A stretch of DNA of 64,000 bases from Mycolicibacterium brisbanense (GTDB lineage Bacteria > Actinomycetota > Actinomycetes > Mycobacteriales > Mycobacteriaceae). The DNA is taken from assembly GCF_001570425.1 (NCBI RefSeq), contig NZ_BCSX01000046.1:62001-126000 (forward strand), given 5' to 3'. The notes beneath the pieces were generated by a model. That model saw only the letters and a program-made list of their open reading frames with translations, had not been told where the DNA came from and searched no databases. Position 1 is the stretch's first letter, and every line of letters begins with the position of its first letter. Made by a program: the position numbers and the translations under genes. Positions 23,733 through 32,832 of this stretch are shown here, one piece after another.

Positions 23733-24839
23733 CTACCTGAGCGCCTGGCTGATGTCGGCGATCAGATCGTCGGTGTCCTCGATGCCCGCCGATATCCGGG
23801 CGAAACCGGCCGGCACCGGGTCGCCCCAGCGGGCGCGCCGGTCGACCGATGTGTGGATACCACCGAAACTCGTCGAGGCGATGAGCAGTGCACTGCGCTC
23901 GACCAGCGCATGCACCGCCGCGGCGTCGGCCAGTTCGATCGACACCAGCCCCCCGAACCGCTGCATCTGTGCGGCGGCCAGATCATGCGAGGGATCTTCG
24001 GGCAGCCCCGGGTAGCGCACCGACCGCACGGCCGGGTGATTGCGCAGCATCACCGCGAGCGCTTGCGCGTTCTGGCACTGCCGCTCGAAACGCAGCCCGG
24101 CGCTGCCCAGGCTGCGCAGGACGAGCCAGGCCTCGAATGCTCCCAGAATCGGCCCGGCCAGTAGGCGCTCGCGTTCCACCGCGGCCATCAGCTCGGGCTG
24201 GCTGCCGGCGACGTAGCCGGCGATGAGATCGCTGTGTCCCGACAAGGATTTGGTGGCGCTGGCCACGACCAGGTCCGCGCCGAGCGAGAGCGGTTGCTGG
24301 CCCAGCGGGGTCGCGGTGGTGTTGTCGACGACGAGCGTGGCGCCGCGGCCCCGGCAGGTCAGCGCCAGGCGGTGCAGGTCGACGACGTCCAGAGCGGGAT
24401 TGGCCGGCGTCTCGGCCAGCACGACGTCTGCGTTCGACGCGGCGTGGCAGATCTCGCCAGCGCTGGCTTCGATGACGGTAACCCCTTGTGGGGCAAGGTA
24501 TTCCGATGCGTACCGCCGAACCTGGTAGTAGCCGTCGGCGGGTACGACGAGCGTCGAGCCCGGCTTGGCCAGCACGCGCAGCACCGAGGTGATGGCCGCC
24601 ATACCGGATCCGAAAGTCAGCGCCGCGGACGCGCCTTCCAGTTCGGCCAGCGCCGTTTCCAGCTGCCGCCACGACGGATTGGAGCTGCGCCCGTAACTGT
24701 CCAGCGGCTCGGTCTCGTCCGGCGACAGGTGATAGGTCGACGCCGGAACGGGCATCGGCGCCACCGGTACGCCCGGAATCGATTCGGACCCAACGGCTTT
24801 GACGCTGCGGGTGGAATCGCCGTACGTGCCTTCGATCAT
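23733..24839 (-). CDS. cystathionine gamma-synthase/lyase-like PLP enzyme
   Basis: 368-residue fold-type I PLP enzyme of the Cys/Met metabolism family. The Schiff-base lysine is in SATKSLSGHSDL, the cofactor segment in FGSGMAAITSVL, and VVDNTTATPLGQQPL precedes it. ATG 24839 (MIEGTYGDS) starts three bases after the gpsA stop. The frame extends upstream only within gpsA. Whether it acts as lyase, synthase or on another sulfur amino acid cannot be told. Coupled translation with gpsA is likely. Confidence 0.87.
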   Translation of the reverse strand: MIEGTYGDSTRSVKAVGSESIPGVPVAPMPVPASTYHLSPDETEPLDSYGRSSNPSWRQLETALAELEGASAALTFGSGMAAITSVLRVLAKPGSTLVVPADGYYQVRRYASEYLAPQGVTVIEASAGEICHAASNADVVLAETPANPALDVVDLHRLALTCRGRGATLVVDNTTATPLGQQPLSLGADLVVASATKSLSGHSDLIAGYVAGSQPELMAAVERERLLAGPILGAFEAWLVLRSLGSAGLRFERQCQNAQALAVMLRNHPAVRSVRYPGLPEDPSHDLAAAQMQRFGGLVSIELADAAAVHALVERSALLIASTSFGGIHTSVDRRARWGDPVPAGFARISAGIEDTDDLIADISQALR

Positions 24840-24841
24840 GT

Positions 24842-25840
24842 CTACTCCGGTTTGGTGCTGCGCCCCAGCAGGTGTGCGACGGCCTCGTGTACCGACAGCC
24901 CCTTGTGACATACCCGGTGGACGGCTTCGGTCAGCGGCATCTCGACGTCGTAGCTGGATGCCAGGGCCAACACCGATTCACACGACGACACCCCTTCGGC
25001 GACGTGTCCACCCGCCGCCTGCAATGCCGACTCCATGGTGCCACCCCTGCCCAGCCGTTCACCGAACGTACGGTTGCGGGAGCGCGGTGAGGTGCAGGTC
25101 GCGACGAGATCGCCGACCCCCGCCAACCCGGACAATGTTGCGGGCTTGGCGCCCAGTGCGATGCCCAGGCGCAGGATCTCGGCCAGTCCGCGGGTGATGA
25201 TCGCGGCGATGGTGTTCTCCCCCAGCCCGACACCGACTGCCATCCCGCACGCGAGGGCGATCACGTTTTTACAGGCACCGCCGATTTCGGCGCCCACCAC
25301 GTCGGAATTGGTATAGGGCCTGAAGTATCCGGTGGCCATCGCCCGCTGCAATGCGACCGCGCGCCCCGAATCGCTGCAGGCGATCACCGTGGCGGCCGGC
25401 TGCATGGCGGCGATCTCACTGGCCAGGTTCGGCCCGGTGACGACACCGATACGGGACGGGTCGGCGCCGGTGACCTGGACGATGACCTGGCTCATCCGCA
25501 TCAGCGAATCGAGCTCGATGCCCTTGGCGAGGCTCACGAGTGTGACGTCGTCGCCGATCAGGTGCTTCCAGCCCTCGAGGTTGGCACGCAACTGCTGGGC
25601 GGGCACTGCCAGAAACACCGTGCACGCGCCGGTCAGCGCCTCGGCCGGGTCGCTGGTGGCCCGTATCGCCTGGGGCAGGACGACATCGCCGAGGTACTCG
25701 CTGTTGCGGTGCTCGGTGTTGATCTCGTCGGCGACTTCCGGACGCCGCGTCCACATCGTCACGGGGTTACCCGCGTCGGCCAATACCTTCGCAATCGCCG
25801 TGCCCCATCCGCCGGCGCCCATCACCGCAGCCTCCACCAC
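24842..25840 (-). CDS. gpsA: glycerol-3-phosphate dehydrogenase [NAD(P)+]
   Basis: 332-residue soluble enzyme reducing dihydroxyacetone phosphate to sn-glycerol 3-phosphate for phospholipid synthesis. The Rossmann motif is VMGAGGWGTAIAKVLADAG, with the catalytic lysine region GACKNVIALACG and the conserved LSGLAGVGDLVATCTSPRSRN. Complete length. Divergent from fbiD (56 bp gap) and followed by the PLP enzyme and ddlA. Corresponds to Rv2982c (gpdA2). Confidence 0.96.
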   Translation of the reverse strand: MVEAAVMGAGGWGTAIAKVLADAGNPVTMWTRRPEVADEINTEHRNSEYLGDVVLPQAIRATSDPAEALTGACTVFLAVPAQQLRANLEGWKHLIGDDVTLVSLAKGIELDSLMRMSQVIVQVTGADPSRIGVVTGPNLASEIAAMQPAATVIACSDSGRAVALQRAMATGYFRPYTNSDVVGAEIGGACKNVIALACGMAVGVGLGENTIAAIITRGLAEILRLGIALGAKPATLSGLAGVGDLVATCTSPRSRNRTFGERLGRGGTMESALQAAGGHVAEGVSSCESVLALASSYDVEMPLTEAVHRVCHKGLSVHEAVAHLLGRSTKPE

Positions 25841-25896
25841 GGCATCACCCTAGCCGCTGCGCGCAGGTACGCGGCGGCAGCGGCCCGGCTGGCAGG

Positions 25897-26568
25897 ATGG
25901 CTGGCATGAGCGGTACCCGTCCCGCCGGCACGACGCCGGATGCCGAGGTCGCGCTGGTGATCGCCGTCAAGCGCCTCACGGCGGCCAAGACCCGTCTGGC
26001 TCCGATCTTTTCCGCGCCCACCCGGGAAGCGGTGGTGCTGGCCATGCTGGTGGACACCATCACCGCAGCCTCGGCGGTCGGCGCGGTCACCGTTGTCACG
26101 CCCGACGAGGACGCCGCCGACGCCGCCCTGCAGCTGGGCGCCCGGGTGATCTCCGACCCGACGCCTGCCGGGCACCGCAACCCGCTGAACAACGCGATCA
26201 CCGCCGCGGAGCTGGAACTGCGCGAATCGACACCGAATATCGTTGTGCTGCAAGGTGATCTACCCGCACTGCAACCGCAGGAACTGGCGGGCGCACTCGC
26301 CGCGGCGCAGGCCCACCCGCGCAGTTTCGTCGGTGATCGGCACGGCACGGGGACCTCCGCGCTGTTCGCCTTCGGGGTGCCCCTGCAACCACAGTTCGGC
26401 GCCGATTCCGCTGCGCGCCACCGGCACTCCGGCGCGATCGAACTGACCGGCCCGTGGCCGGGGCTGCGTTGCGATATAGACACACCTGACGATCTGTCTG
26501 CAGCGCGGCGGCTGGGCGTCGGACCGGCCACTACGAAAACCCTCGCGCGACATCACCAACGCGGGTAG
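25897..26568 (+). CDS. fbiD: phosphoenolpyruvate guanylyltransferase (F420 biosynthesis)
   Basis: 223-residue nucleotidyltransferase that activates phosphoenolpyruvate with GTP for coenzyme F420 synthesis in mycobacteria. The family was earlier called 2-phospho-L-lactate guanylyltransferase, CofC. The N-terminal VIAVKRLTAAKTRLAP is the nucleotide-binding signature, with the metal-binding VVLQGDLPAL and the C-terminal CDIDTPDDL. ATG 25897 is used, and an alternative ATG lies three codons later. Followed 22 bases downstream by ppk. Corresponds to Rv2983. Confidence 0.93.
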   Translation: MAGMSGTRPAGTTPDAEVALVIAVKRLTAAKTRLAPIFSAPTREAVVLAMLVDTITAASAVGAVTVVTPDEDAADAALQLGARVISDPTPAGHRNPLNNAITAAELELRESTPNIVVLQGDLPALQPQELAGALAAAQAHPRSFVGDRHGTGTSALFAFGVPLQPQFGADSAARHRHSGAIELTGPWPGLRCDIDTPDDLSAARRLGVGPATTKTLARHHQRG

Positions 26569-26590
26569 CCGGACGGCTGGCAGATAAGGA

Positions 26591-28801
26591 ATGATCGGAC
26601 AGGTGAGCGAAGCCACCGAAGCCGAGCCGACCCTGCGGGCCGACGACACCGATCGCGGCGACACCTCGAACGGGGCCGAACCTTCAGGCGGTGCCAATGC
26701 GACACCCGAGGCGCCACCGGCGGCCACGTCCCCCGCGGTCGACAACGCGCTGCCCGAGGATCGCTATCTCAACCGCGAGCTGAGTTGGCTCGACTTCAAC
26801 GCTCGCGTGCTGGCGCTGGCGGCCGACCAATCGCTGCCGCTGTTGGAACGCTTGAAGTTCCTCGCGATCTTCGCGTCCAATCTCGACGAGTTCTACATGG
26901 TCCGGGTCGCCGGTCTGAAACGCCGTGACGAGATGGGGTTGTCGGTACGGTCCGCCGACGGGTTGTCCCCGCGCGAGCAGCTGCGCCGGATCAACGAACG
27001 CACCCAGCAGATCGCCAGCCGGCACGCCGCGGTCTTCCTCAACTCGGTACGGCCGCAGCTCGCCGAAGAGGGCGTCATCATCGTCACATGGGCCGATCTC
27101 AGCGCGGCCGAACGCGACAAGCTCTCCACCTACTTCCACGAGCAGGTGTTCCCGGTGCTGACACCGCTCGCGGTGGACCCCGCGCATCCGTTCCCGTTCG
27201 TCAGTGGCTTGAGCCTCAATCTGGCGATCACCGTCCGCCATCCCGACGACGGTGGCCAGCACTTCGCCCGAATCAAGGTGCCCGACAACGTCGACCGCTT
27301 CGTGCAACTGCCGCCTCCGGCCGACGGGCCGCAGGTCCTGCGGTTCCTGCCGATGGAAGCGCTCATCGCCGCGTTCCTTCCGGTGTTGTTCCCCGGCCTG
27401 GAAGTCGTGGAGCACCATGCCTTCCGGATCACCCGCAACGCGGACTTCGAGGTCGAGGAAGATCGCGACGAGGATCTGCTGCAGGCGCTCGAACGCGAAT
27501 TGGCCCGCCGCCGCTTCGGCAAGCCGGTCCGTCTCGAGGTCGCCGACGACATGACCGACAACATGCTTGAGCTGTTGTTGCGTGAGCTCGACGTCGATCC
27601 CGGCGACGTGATCCAGGTGCCGGGACTGCTCGACATGTCGACCATGTGGCAGATATACGGCGTCGATCGTCCCGATCTCAAGGACCCGCCGTTCGTGCCC
27701 GCGACACCACCGGCTTTCGGCGAGCGGGAGACGCCCAAGAGCATCTTCTCGACGCTGCGCGACGGCGATGTCCTGGTGCATCATCCGTACGACTCGTTCT
27801 CAACGACCGTGCAGCGCTTCATCGAACAGGCCGCCGCGGATCCGAATGTGCTGGCCATCAAGCAGACGCTGTATCGCACGTCGGGTGACTCGCCGATCGT
27901 CAACGCGCTCATCGACGCGGCCGAGGCAGGAAAACAGGTCGTCGCGCTGGTGGAGATCAAGGCCCGGTTCGACGAGCAGGCCAACATCAAGTGGGCGCGC
28001 GCACTGGAACAGGCGGGCGTGCACGTGGTCTACGGCCTGATCGGGCTCAAGACGCACTGCAAGACCTGCCTTGTGGTGCGCCGCGAAGGCTCGGTCATTC
28101 GCCGTTACTGCCATATCGGGACAGGCAACTACAACCCGAAAACCGCTCGCCTGTATGAGGATGTGGGCCTGTTGACGGCCGACCCCGATATCGGCGCCGA
28201 TCTGACGGATCTGTTCAATTCCCTGACCGGCTATTCCCGCAAGGATTCCTACCGCAACCTGCTGGTGGCGCCGCGCGGTGTACGCAAGGGCATCATCGAG
28301 CGGATCGACCGGGAGATCGCGGCACACCTGGACGGTGCGCCTTCCGGAATTCGCATGAAGGCCAACGCATTGGTGGACGAGCAGGTGATCGACGCGTTGT
28401 ACCGGGCGTCCCAGGCAGGCGTCCCCGTCGAGATCGTGGTGCGCGGCATCTGCGCGCTGCGGCCCGGCGGTGCCGGCTATTCCGAGAACATCACCGTGCG
28501 GTCGATCCTCGGCCGCTTCCTGGAACACTCGCGGATTATTCACTTCCGCGCCATCGACGAGTTCTGGATCGGCAGCGCCGACATGATGCATCGTAATCTC
28601 GACCGGCGTGTCGAGGTGATGGCTCAGGTGAAGGACCCGCGACTCACCGCACAACTGAACGACGTTTTCGAATCGGCCATGGACCCCGCCACCCGGTGCT
28701 GGGAACTGCAGCACGACGGCCATTGGACGGCGCTGCCGCAGGAAGGCCAGACGGTACGCGACCACCAGGTGTCGCTGATGGAACGTCACCGGCAGCGCTG
28801 A
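26591..28801 (+). CDS. ppk: polyphosphate kinase 1
   Basis: 736-residue enzyme polymerising the gamma phosphate of ATP into polyphosphate. After a 45-residue acidic/disordered N-terminus, the N domain begins at RYLNRELSWLDFNARVL. The catalytic domain contains the phospho-histidine region RRYCHIGTGNYNPKTARLYED and EHSRIIHFRAIDEFWIGSADMM, both from the phospholipase D-like halves. Mg/ATP arginines lie in KQTLYRTSGDSP. Complete length. It precedes mutT1 by 55 bp, same order as Rv2984-Rv2985. Confidence 0.97.
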   Translation: MIGQVSEATEAEPTLRADDTDRGDTSNGAEPSGGANATPEAPPAATSPAVDNALPEDRYLNRELSWLDFNARVLALAADQSLPLLERLKFLAIFASNLDEFYMVRVAGLKRRDEMGLSVRSADGLSPREQLRRINERTQQIASRHAAVFLNSVRPQLAEEGVIIVTWADLSAAERDKLSTYFHEQVFPVLTPLAVDPAHPFPFVSGLSLNLAITVRHPDDGGQHFARIKVPDNVDRFVQLPPPADGPQVLRFLPMEALIAAFLPVLFPGLEVVEHHAFRITRNADFEVEEDRDEDLLQALERELARRRFGKPVRLEVADDMTDNMLELLLRELDVDPGDVIQVPGLLDMSTMWQIYGVDRPDLKDPPFVPATPPAFGERETPKSIFSTLRDGDVLVHHPYDSFSTTVQRFIEQAAADPNVLAIKQTLYRTSGDSPIVNALIDAAEAGKQVVALVEIKARFDEQANIKWARALEQAGVHVVYGLIGLKTHCKTCLVVRREGSVIRRYCHIGTGNYNPKTARLYEDVGLLTADPDIGADLTDLFNSLTGYSRKDSYRNLLVAPRGVRKGIIERIDREIAAHLDGAPSGIRMKANALVDEQVIDALYRASQAGVPVEIVVRGICALRPGGAGYSENITVRSILGRFLEHSRIIHFRAIDEFWIGSADMMHRNLDRRVEVMAQVKDPRLTAQLNDVFESAMDPATRCWELQHDGHWTALPQEGQTVRDHQVSLMERHRQR

Positions 28802-28856
28802 TCGGGTCGGGTACGGGCCAGCAAGCGGCACCGGAGAATGACCTGCAGGAGTTGAG

Positions 28857-29786
28857 GTGTCGAACAACAACACGACCACCGACAAGAAGGTCGTGCCCGC
28901 GGCCGGTGCGGTGCTCTGGCGGCGCAGCAGCGATCTGACCACCGACAGCGCCGTCGAGATCGCTGTGATCCACCGGCCCCGCTACGACGATTGGTCGCTG
29001 CCCAAAGGCAAGGTCGACCCCGGCGAAACCGAACCCGTGACCGCGGTGCGCGAGGTCTACGAGGAGACGGGCCACACCGCGCTGCTCGGCCGCAGGCTCG
29101 GTTCGGTCTCATACCCGATCCCCCCGGGTACCAAACGGGTCTGGTACTGGGCCGCGAAGGTGACCGGTGGAGAGTTCACCCCCAACGCCGAAGCGGACAA
29201 GTTGATCTGGCTTCCCATCGATGCGGCGATGGAGCAGCTGCAGTACCCCTACGACCGTAAAGTGTTGGGGCGCTTCGCAAAACATCCGCCTGACACCAAA
29301 ACGGTACTGATCGTGCGGCACGCCACGGCGGGCAGCCGGTCCCGCTACAAGGGCGACGACCGGGCTCGTCCGTTGGACAAACACGGCCGGGCACAGGCCG
29401 AGTCGTTGGTCGGCCAGCTGCTGTCGTTCGGCGCCAGCACGCTCTACGCGGCCGATCGTGTCCGCTGCCATCAGACCATCGAACCGCTCGCTCAGGAGCT
29501 CCAGGTGGACATCCACAACGAGCCCGTTCTGACCGAAGAGGCCTACGCGAGCGACCACAAGTCGACCCGTAACCGGGTCGTCGAGATCGCCACGCGTGCG
29601 GGCACCCCGGTGATCTGCACGCAGGGCAAGGTGATTCCCGATCTCATCGCCTGGTGGTGCGAACGCGACAACGTCCGCCCGGAGACCACAGGCAACCGCA
29701 AGGGCAGCACCTGGGTGATGTCCCTCGTCGACGGCCGACTGGTGGCCGCCGACCACATGTGCAGTCCCCTGCCGACGAAGAAGTAA
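28857..29786 (+). CDS. mutT1: MutT1: Nudix hydrolase fused to histidine phosphatase
   Basis: 309-residue two-domain enzyme that sanitises 8-oxo-(d)GTP and diadenosine polyphosphates. The Nudix box is GKVDPGETEPVTAVREVYEE-TG (residues about 44-66). The histidine phosphatase domain starts near residue 145 with LIVRHATAGSRSRYKGDDR and includes a second catalytic histidine region (TEEAYASDH). GTG start at 28857 with GGAG seven bases before. The two-domain arrangement is characteristic of mycobacterial MutT1 (Rv2985). Convergent with hupB across a strong hairpin. Confidence 0.95.
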   Translation: MSNNNTTTDKKVVPAAGAVLWRRSSDLTTDSAVEIAVIHRPRYDDWSLPKGKVDPGETEPVTAVREVYEETGHTALLGRRLGSVSYPIPPGTKRVWYWAAKVTGGEFTPNAEADKLIWLPIDAAMEQLQYPYDRKVLGRFAKHPPDTKTVLIVRHATAGSRSRYKGDDRARPLDKHGRAQAESLVGQLLSFGASTLYAADRVRCHQTIEPLAQELQVDIHNEPVLTEEAYASDHKSTRNRVVEIATRAGTPVICTQGKVIPDLIAWWCERDNVRPETTGNRKGSTWVMSLVDGRLVAADHMCSPLPTKK

Positions 29787-29801
29787 CAGACCCGCACAGA
29801 A

Positions 29802-29839
29802 AGGCACGCCGTGACCGCATGGCGGGTCACGGCGTGCCT
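29802..29839. terminator. bidirectional hairpin between mutT1 and hupB
   Basis: Perfect 15-bp inverted repeat AGGCACGCCGTGACC / GGTCACGGCGTGCCT with an 8-nt loop, centred between convergent stops. Likely terminates both transcripts. Confidence 0.85.
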
Positions 29840-29849
29840 GACAGGGAAT

Positions 29850-30464
29850 CTACTTGCGGCCCTTCCTGGCCGGAGCCTTGGTCGCGGCCTTCTTGGCCGG
29901 AGCCTTGGTCGCGGCCTTCTTGGCCGGAGCCTTGGCGGCGGCCTTCTTGGCCGGAGCCTTGGTCGCGGCCTTCTTGGCCGGAGCCTTGGTCGCGGCCTTC
30001 TTGGCCGGAGCCTTGGTCGCGGCCTTCTTGGCCGGAGCCTTGGTCGCGGCCTTCTTGGCGGGGGCCTTGGCCGGAGCCTTCTTGGCGACTGCGGCCTTCT
30101 TGGCGGGGGCCTTCTTGGCTGCGGTGCGCTTGGCCGGGCCTGCGGTCACGCCACGCTTGACCGCGGGGCCGTCTGCCGGGAGACGCTGTGCGCCAGAGAC
30201 AACCGCCTTGAACTGCGCTCCGGGACGGAACGCCGGCACCGAGGTGGGCTTGACCTTCACGGTTTCGCCCGTGCGCGGGTTGCGCGCCACACGGGCCGCG
30301 CGGCGGCGCTGCTCGAAAACGCCGAAGCCGGTGATCGTGACGCTCTCGCCCTTGTGCACCGCGCGCACGATGGTGTCGACAACGTTCTCCACCGCGGCGG
30401 TAGCCTGCCGACGATCGGTGCCCAGTTTGGTTGTGAGTACGTCGATGAGCTCCGCTTTGTTCAT
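29850..30464 (-). CDS. hupB: HupB: HU-type nucleoid protein with Lys/Ala-rich tail
   Basis: 204-residue essential-type histone-like protein. Residues 1-90 are the HU fold (MNKAELIDVLTTKLGTDRRQ, VENVVDTIVRAVHKGESVTI, FRPGAQFK). The rest is a histone H1-like tail of repeating AKKAATKAP units, binding DNA non-specifically and subject to acetylation in relatives. ATG 30464 gives the canonical N-terminus, and AGGAGG-like GGAGG lies upstream. The tail is encoded by near-perfect 27-bp tandem repeats, so length polymorphism is expected. 203 bp separate it from leuD. Confidence 0.97.
   Translation of the reverse strand: MNKAELIDVLTTKLGTDRRQATAAVENVVDTIVRAVHKGESVTITGFGVFEQRRRAARVARNPRTGETVKVKPTSVPAFRPGAQFKAVVSGAQRLPADGPAVKRGVTAGPAKRTAAKKAPAKKAAVAKKAPAKAPAKKAATKAPAKKAATKAPAKKAATKAPAKKAATKAPAKKAAAKAPAKKAATKAPAKKAATKAPARKGRK
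29873..30060. repeat. 27-bp tandem repeats encoding the HupB tail
   Basis: About seven near-identical units (GTCGCGGCCTTCTTGGCCGG plus AGCCTTG) on the + strand correspond to the nine-residue AATKAPAKK unit. One unit has GCG for GTC. Candidate variable-number repeat. Confidence 0.92.
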
Positions 30465-30510
30465 CCAAAACCTCCGAAACCAGTGGTCCACTTTGAACCG
30501 ACTAGTGGAC

Positions 30511-30540
30511 ACGGTAAACCCTGTGACCACTGATTTCCAA
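30511..30540 (-). promoter_or_regulatory. candidate hupB promoter
   Basis: On the minus strand TTGGAA (30540-30535), 18-bp spacer, TACCGT (30516-30511), about 45 bp before the hupB ATG. The rest of the 203-bp leuD-hupB gap shows no gene. Confidence 0.4.
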
Positions 30541-30667
30541 GAGCCACGCGCAATTTCGGGGGTAGCTAGCGAACATTCCGGCAATCCGCTTGCCCCCCTT
30601 GGACTCCTGTCGGGTGGGTGCAGAACCGGTTTGGTGGGCGGCGAATTCGGGTCGCCGAGGCCCGGGA

Positions 30668-31261
30668 TCAGCCCTGCAGGGTGCGCGGCTTCCAGGGCGG
30701 TCGGCCCTGCTCATAGGCCTCGATCTCGGGGAGTTTCCGCAGCGTAAGGCCTATATCGTCGAGTCCCTCGAGCAGTCGCCAGGCGGTGTAGTCGTCAATC
30801 CTGAACGGCACCACGACCGTTCCCGCGGAGATATTTCGATCTTGAAGATTCACAGTGATTTCCAAGCCCGGGTGCTGCTCGATGAGCTTCCAGAGCAGTT
30901 CGACGTCATCCTGAGAAACTTCCGCCGCCAATAGCCCGGCTTTGCCCGCATTGCCCCGGAAAATGTCTGCGAAGCGGGACGAGATAACCACCCGGAAGCC
31001 GTAGTCCATCAGCGCCCAGACGGCATGCTCGCGCGACGAGCCGGTGCCGAAATCGGGCCCGGCCACCAATACCGAGCCTTTGTCGAATGGTGCGAGATTC
31101 AAAATGAATGACGGATCGGAACGCCAGGCGGCGAACAACCCGTCCTCGAAACCCGTTCGGGTTACCCGCTTCAGGTAGACCGCCGGAATGATCTGATCGG
31201 TGTCGACATTGGACCGCCGCAGCGGAACGCCGATGCCGGTGTGGGTCTGAAAGGCTTCCAT
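30668..31261 (-). CDS. leuD: 3-isopropylmalate dehydratase small subunit
   Basis: 197-residue partner of LeuC in leucine synthesis (isopropylmalate isomerase). The swivel-domain substrate motif is GPDFGTGSSREHAVWALMD. It begins MEAFQTHTGIGVPLRRSNVD with DTDQIIPAVYLKR. ATG 31261 is 11 bases after the leuC stop, with GGAG-type Shine-Dalgarno (GAGGAGAAGACG). The frame is open upstream into leuC but that reading is a shadow. Operon leuC-leuD. Confidence 0.97.
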   Translation of the reverse strand: MEAFQTHTGIGVPLRRSNVDTDQIIPAVYLKRVTRTGFEDGLFAAWRSDPSFILNLAPFDKGSVLVAGPDFGTGSSREHAVWALMDYGFRVVISSRFADIFRGNAGKAGLLAAEVSQDDVELLWKLIEQHPGLEITVNLQDRNISAGTVVVPFRIDDYTAWRLLEGLDDIGLTLRKLPEIEAYEQGRPPWKPRTLQG

Positions 31262-31272
31262 CGTCTTCTCCT

Positions 31273-32715
31273 CTAGCGGGTGGTGGCAGCGGGCAGGTCG
31301 GCGGGCGAGGCCAACGTGCCACGGACGGCAGTGGCGGCGGCGACGGCAGGCGACACCAGATGCGTCCGACCGCCCTTGCCTTGGCGGCCCTCGAAATTGC
31401 GGTTGGACGTCGAGGCGCAGCGCTGCCCCGGCGAGAGCTGGTCGGGGTTCATGCCCAGACACATCGAGCAGCCGGCCTGGCGCCACTCGGCTCCGGCGGC
31501 GATGAATACCTGGTCCAGCCCTTCTGATTCGGCCTGGGCGCGCACGCGCATCGAGCCGGGCACCACCAGCATCCGGACGCCCTCGGCGACCTTGCGATCT
31601 CGCAGAACATCGGCCACCACCCGCAGATCCTCGATGCGGCCGTTGGTGCACGAGCCGACGAACACGGTGTCCACGGCGATATCCCGCATCGCCGTACCCG
31701 GGCGAAGATCCATATAGGCCAAAGCCTTTTCCGCGGCCTGGCGCTCGCCGTCGTCGCCGATCAGCTCGGGATCCGGCACTGCCGCCGACAGCGGCACGCC
31801 CTGGCCGGGGTTGGTGCCCCAGGTCACGAACGGGCTCAACGACGCGGCGTCCAGGTAGATCTCGGTGTCGAACTCGGCGCCCTCGTCGGTGCGCAGTCGA
31901 CTCCAGGCCGCCACCGCGGCGTCCCAGTCCGCACCCTTCGGGGCGTGCGGGCGACCCTTGAGGAACTCGAATGTCGTCTCGTCGGGCGCGACCATCCCGG
32001 CCCGCGCCCCCGCCTCGATGCTCATGTTGCAGATCGTCATCCGGCCTTCCATCGACAGGGATTCGATGGCGCTGCCCCGGTATTCGATGACGTGACCCTG
32101 GCCGCCGCCGGTGCCGATCTTGGCGATCACCGCCAGGATGATGTCCTTGGCGCTCACGCCGGGCGGCAGCACGCCGTCCACGTTGACCGCCATGGTCTTG
32201 AACGGCTTGAGCGGCAACGTCTGCGTCGCCAGCACGTGTTCCACCTCAGAGGTGCCGATGCCCATCGCGATCGCACCGAACGCACCGTGGGTGGAGGTGT
32301 GGCTGTCGCCGCACACCACCGTCATCCCGGGCTGGGTGAGACCCAGCTGGGGCCCGATGATGTGCACGATGCCCTGCTCGGCATCGCCCATCGGGTGCAG
32401 CCGGATGCCGAATTCCTCACAGTTGCGCCGCAATGTCTCAACCTGGGTGCGCGAGACCGGGTCGGCGATCGGCTTGTCGATGTCGATGGTCGGGACGTTG
32501 TGATCTTCGGTGGCGATGGTCAGATCCGGCCGTCGCACCGGCCGCCCGGCCATCCGCAGCCCGTCGAAAGCCTGCGGACTGGTGACCTCGTGCACGAGGT
32601 GCAGGTCGATGTAGATCAGGTCGGGCTCTCCCTCCTGGGAGGCCACAACATGGTCGGCCCACACCTTTTCGGCCATGGTGCGCGGCTGTGCAGACGTCGG
32701 TGTCGATTGGTCCAT
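31273..32715 (-). CDS. leuC: 3-isopropylmalate dehydratase large subunit
   Basis: 480-residue aconitase-superfamily subunit that isomerises 2- to 3-isopropylmalate and binds a [4Fe-4S] cluster. Cluster cysteines: VGSCTNGRIEDL and GCSMCLGMNPDQL. Also CGDSHTSTHGAFGA. ATG 32715 (MDQSTPTSAQPRTMAEK) was preferred over an upstream ATG at 32760. MAEK (32676) is the alternative closest to some homologs. Divergent from an IclR regulator, as in Corynebacterium, where LtbR controls leuCD. Confidence 0.96.
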   Translation of the reverse strand: MDQSTPTSAQPRTMAEKVWADHVVASQEGEPDLIYIDLHLVHEVTSPQAFDGLRMAGRPVRRPDLTIATEDHNVPTIDIDKPIADPVSRTQVETLRRNCEEFGIRLHPMGDAEQGIVHIIGPQLGLTQPGMTVVCGDSHTSTHGAFGAIAMGIGTSEVEHVLATQTLPLKPFKTMAVNVDGVLPPGVSAKDIILAVIAKIGTGGGQGHVIEYRGSAIESLSMEGRMTICNMSIEAGARAGMVAPDETTFEFLKGRPHAPKGADWDAAVAAWSRLRTDEGAEFDTEIYLDAASLSPFVTWGTNPGQGVPLSAAVPDPELIGDDGERQAAEKALAYMDLRPGTAMRDIAVDTVFVGSCTNGRIEDLRVVADVLRDRKVAEGVRMLVVPGSMRVRAQAESEGLDQVFIAAGAEWRQAGCSMCLGMNPDQLSPGQRCASTSNRNFEGRQGKGGRTHLVSPAVAAATAVRGTLASPADLPAATTR

Positions 32716-32796
32716 CGCTACTACTCGATTCGGTTCAGGGCACTGCTGGGCTGCAGTCAACGGGCTGGGAGCTACAGTCGCGATCTCACGTAGCTA

Positions 32797-32832
32797 TCTC
32801 AGTATGCGAGACGTTAGTATCTCTCTGTGAGA
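32797..32832. promoter_or_regulatory. paired TCTC-GAGA sites between leuC and the IclR gene
   Basis: Two short palindromes, TCTC-agtatgc-GAGA (32797-32811) and TCTC-tctgt-GAGA (32820-32832), plus a repeated AGTAT. The second covers the regulator's GTG start. Candidate IclR-family operators controlling leuCD and the regulator itself. Confidence 0.5.

Noticed and set aside
29873..30060. Regular repeats resembling a CRISPR array
   Set aside because: Repeats are contiguous without spacers and encode the HupB tail.
29654..30160. + frame with PSWPEPWSR repeats
   Set aside because: Antisense reading of the hupB 27-bp array.
30668..31651. leuD read as a 327-residue protein
   Set aside because: The extra 130 residues overlap the 3' part of leuC out of frame; ATG 31261 has a good ribosome site and matches LeuD N-termini.
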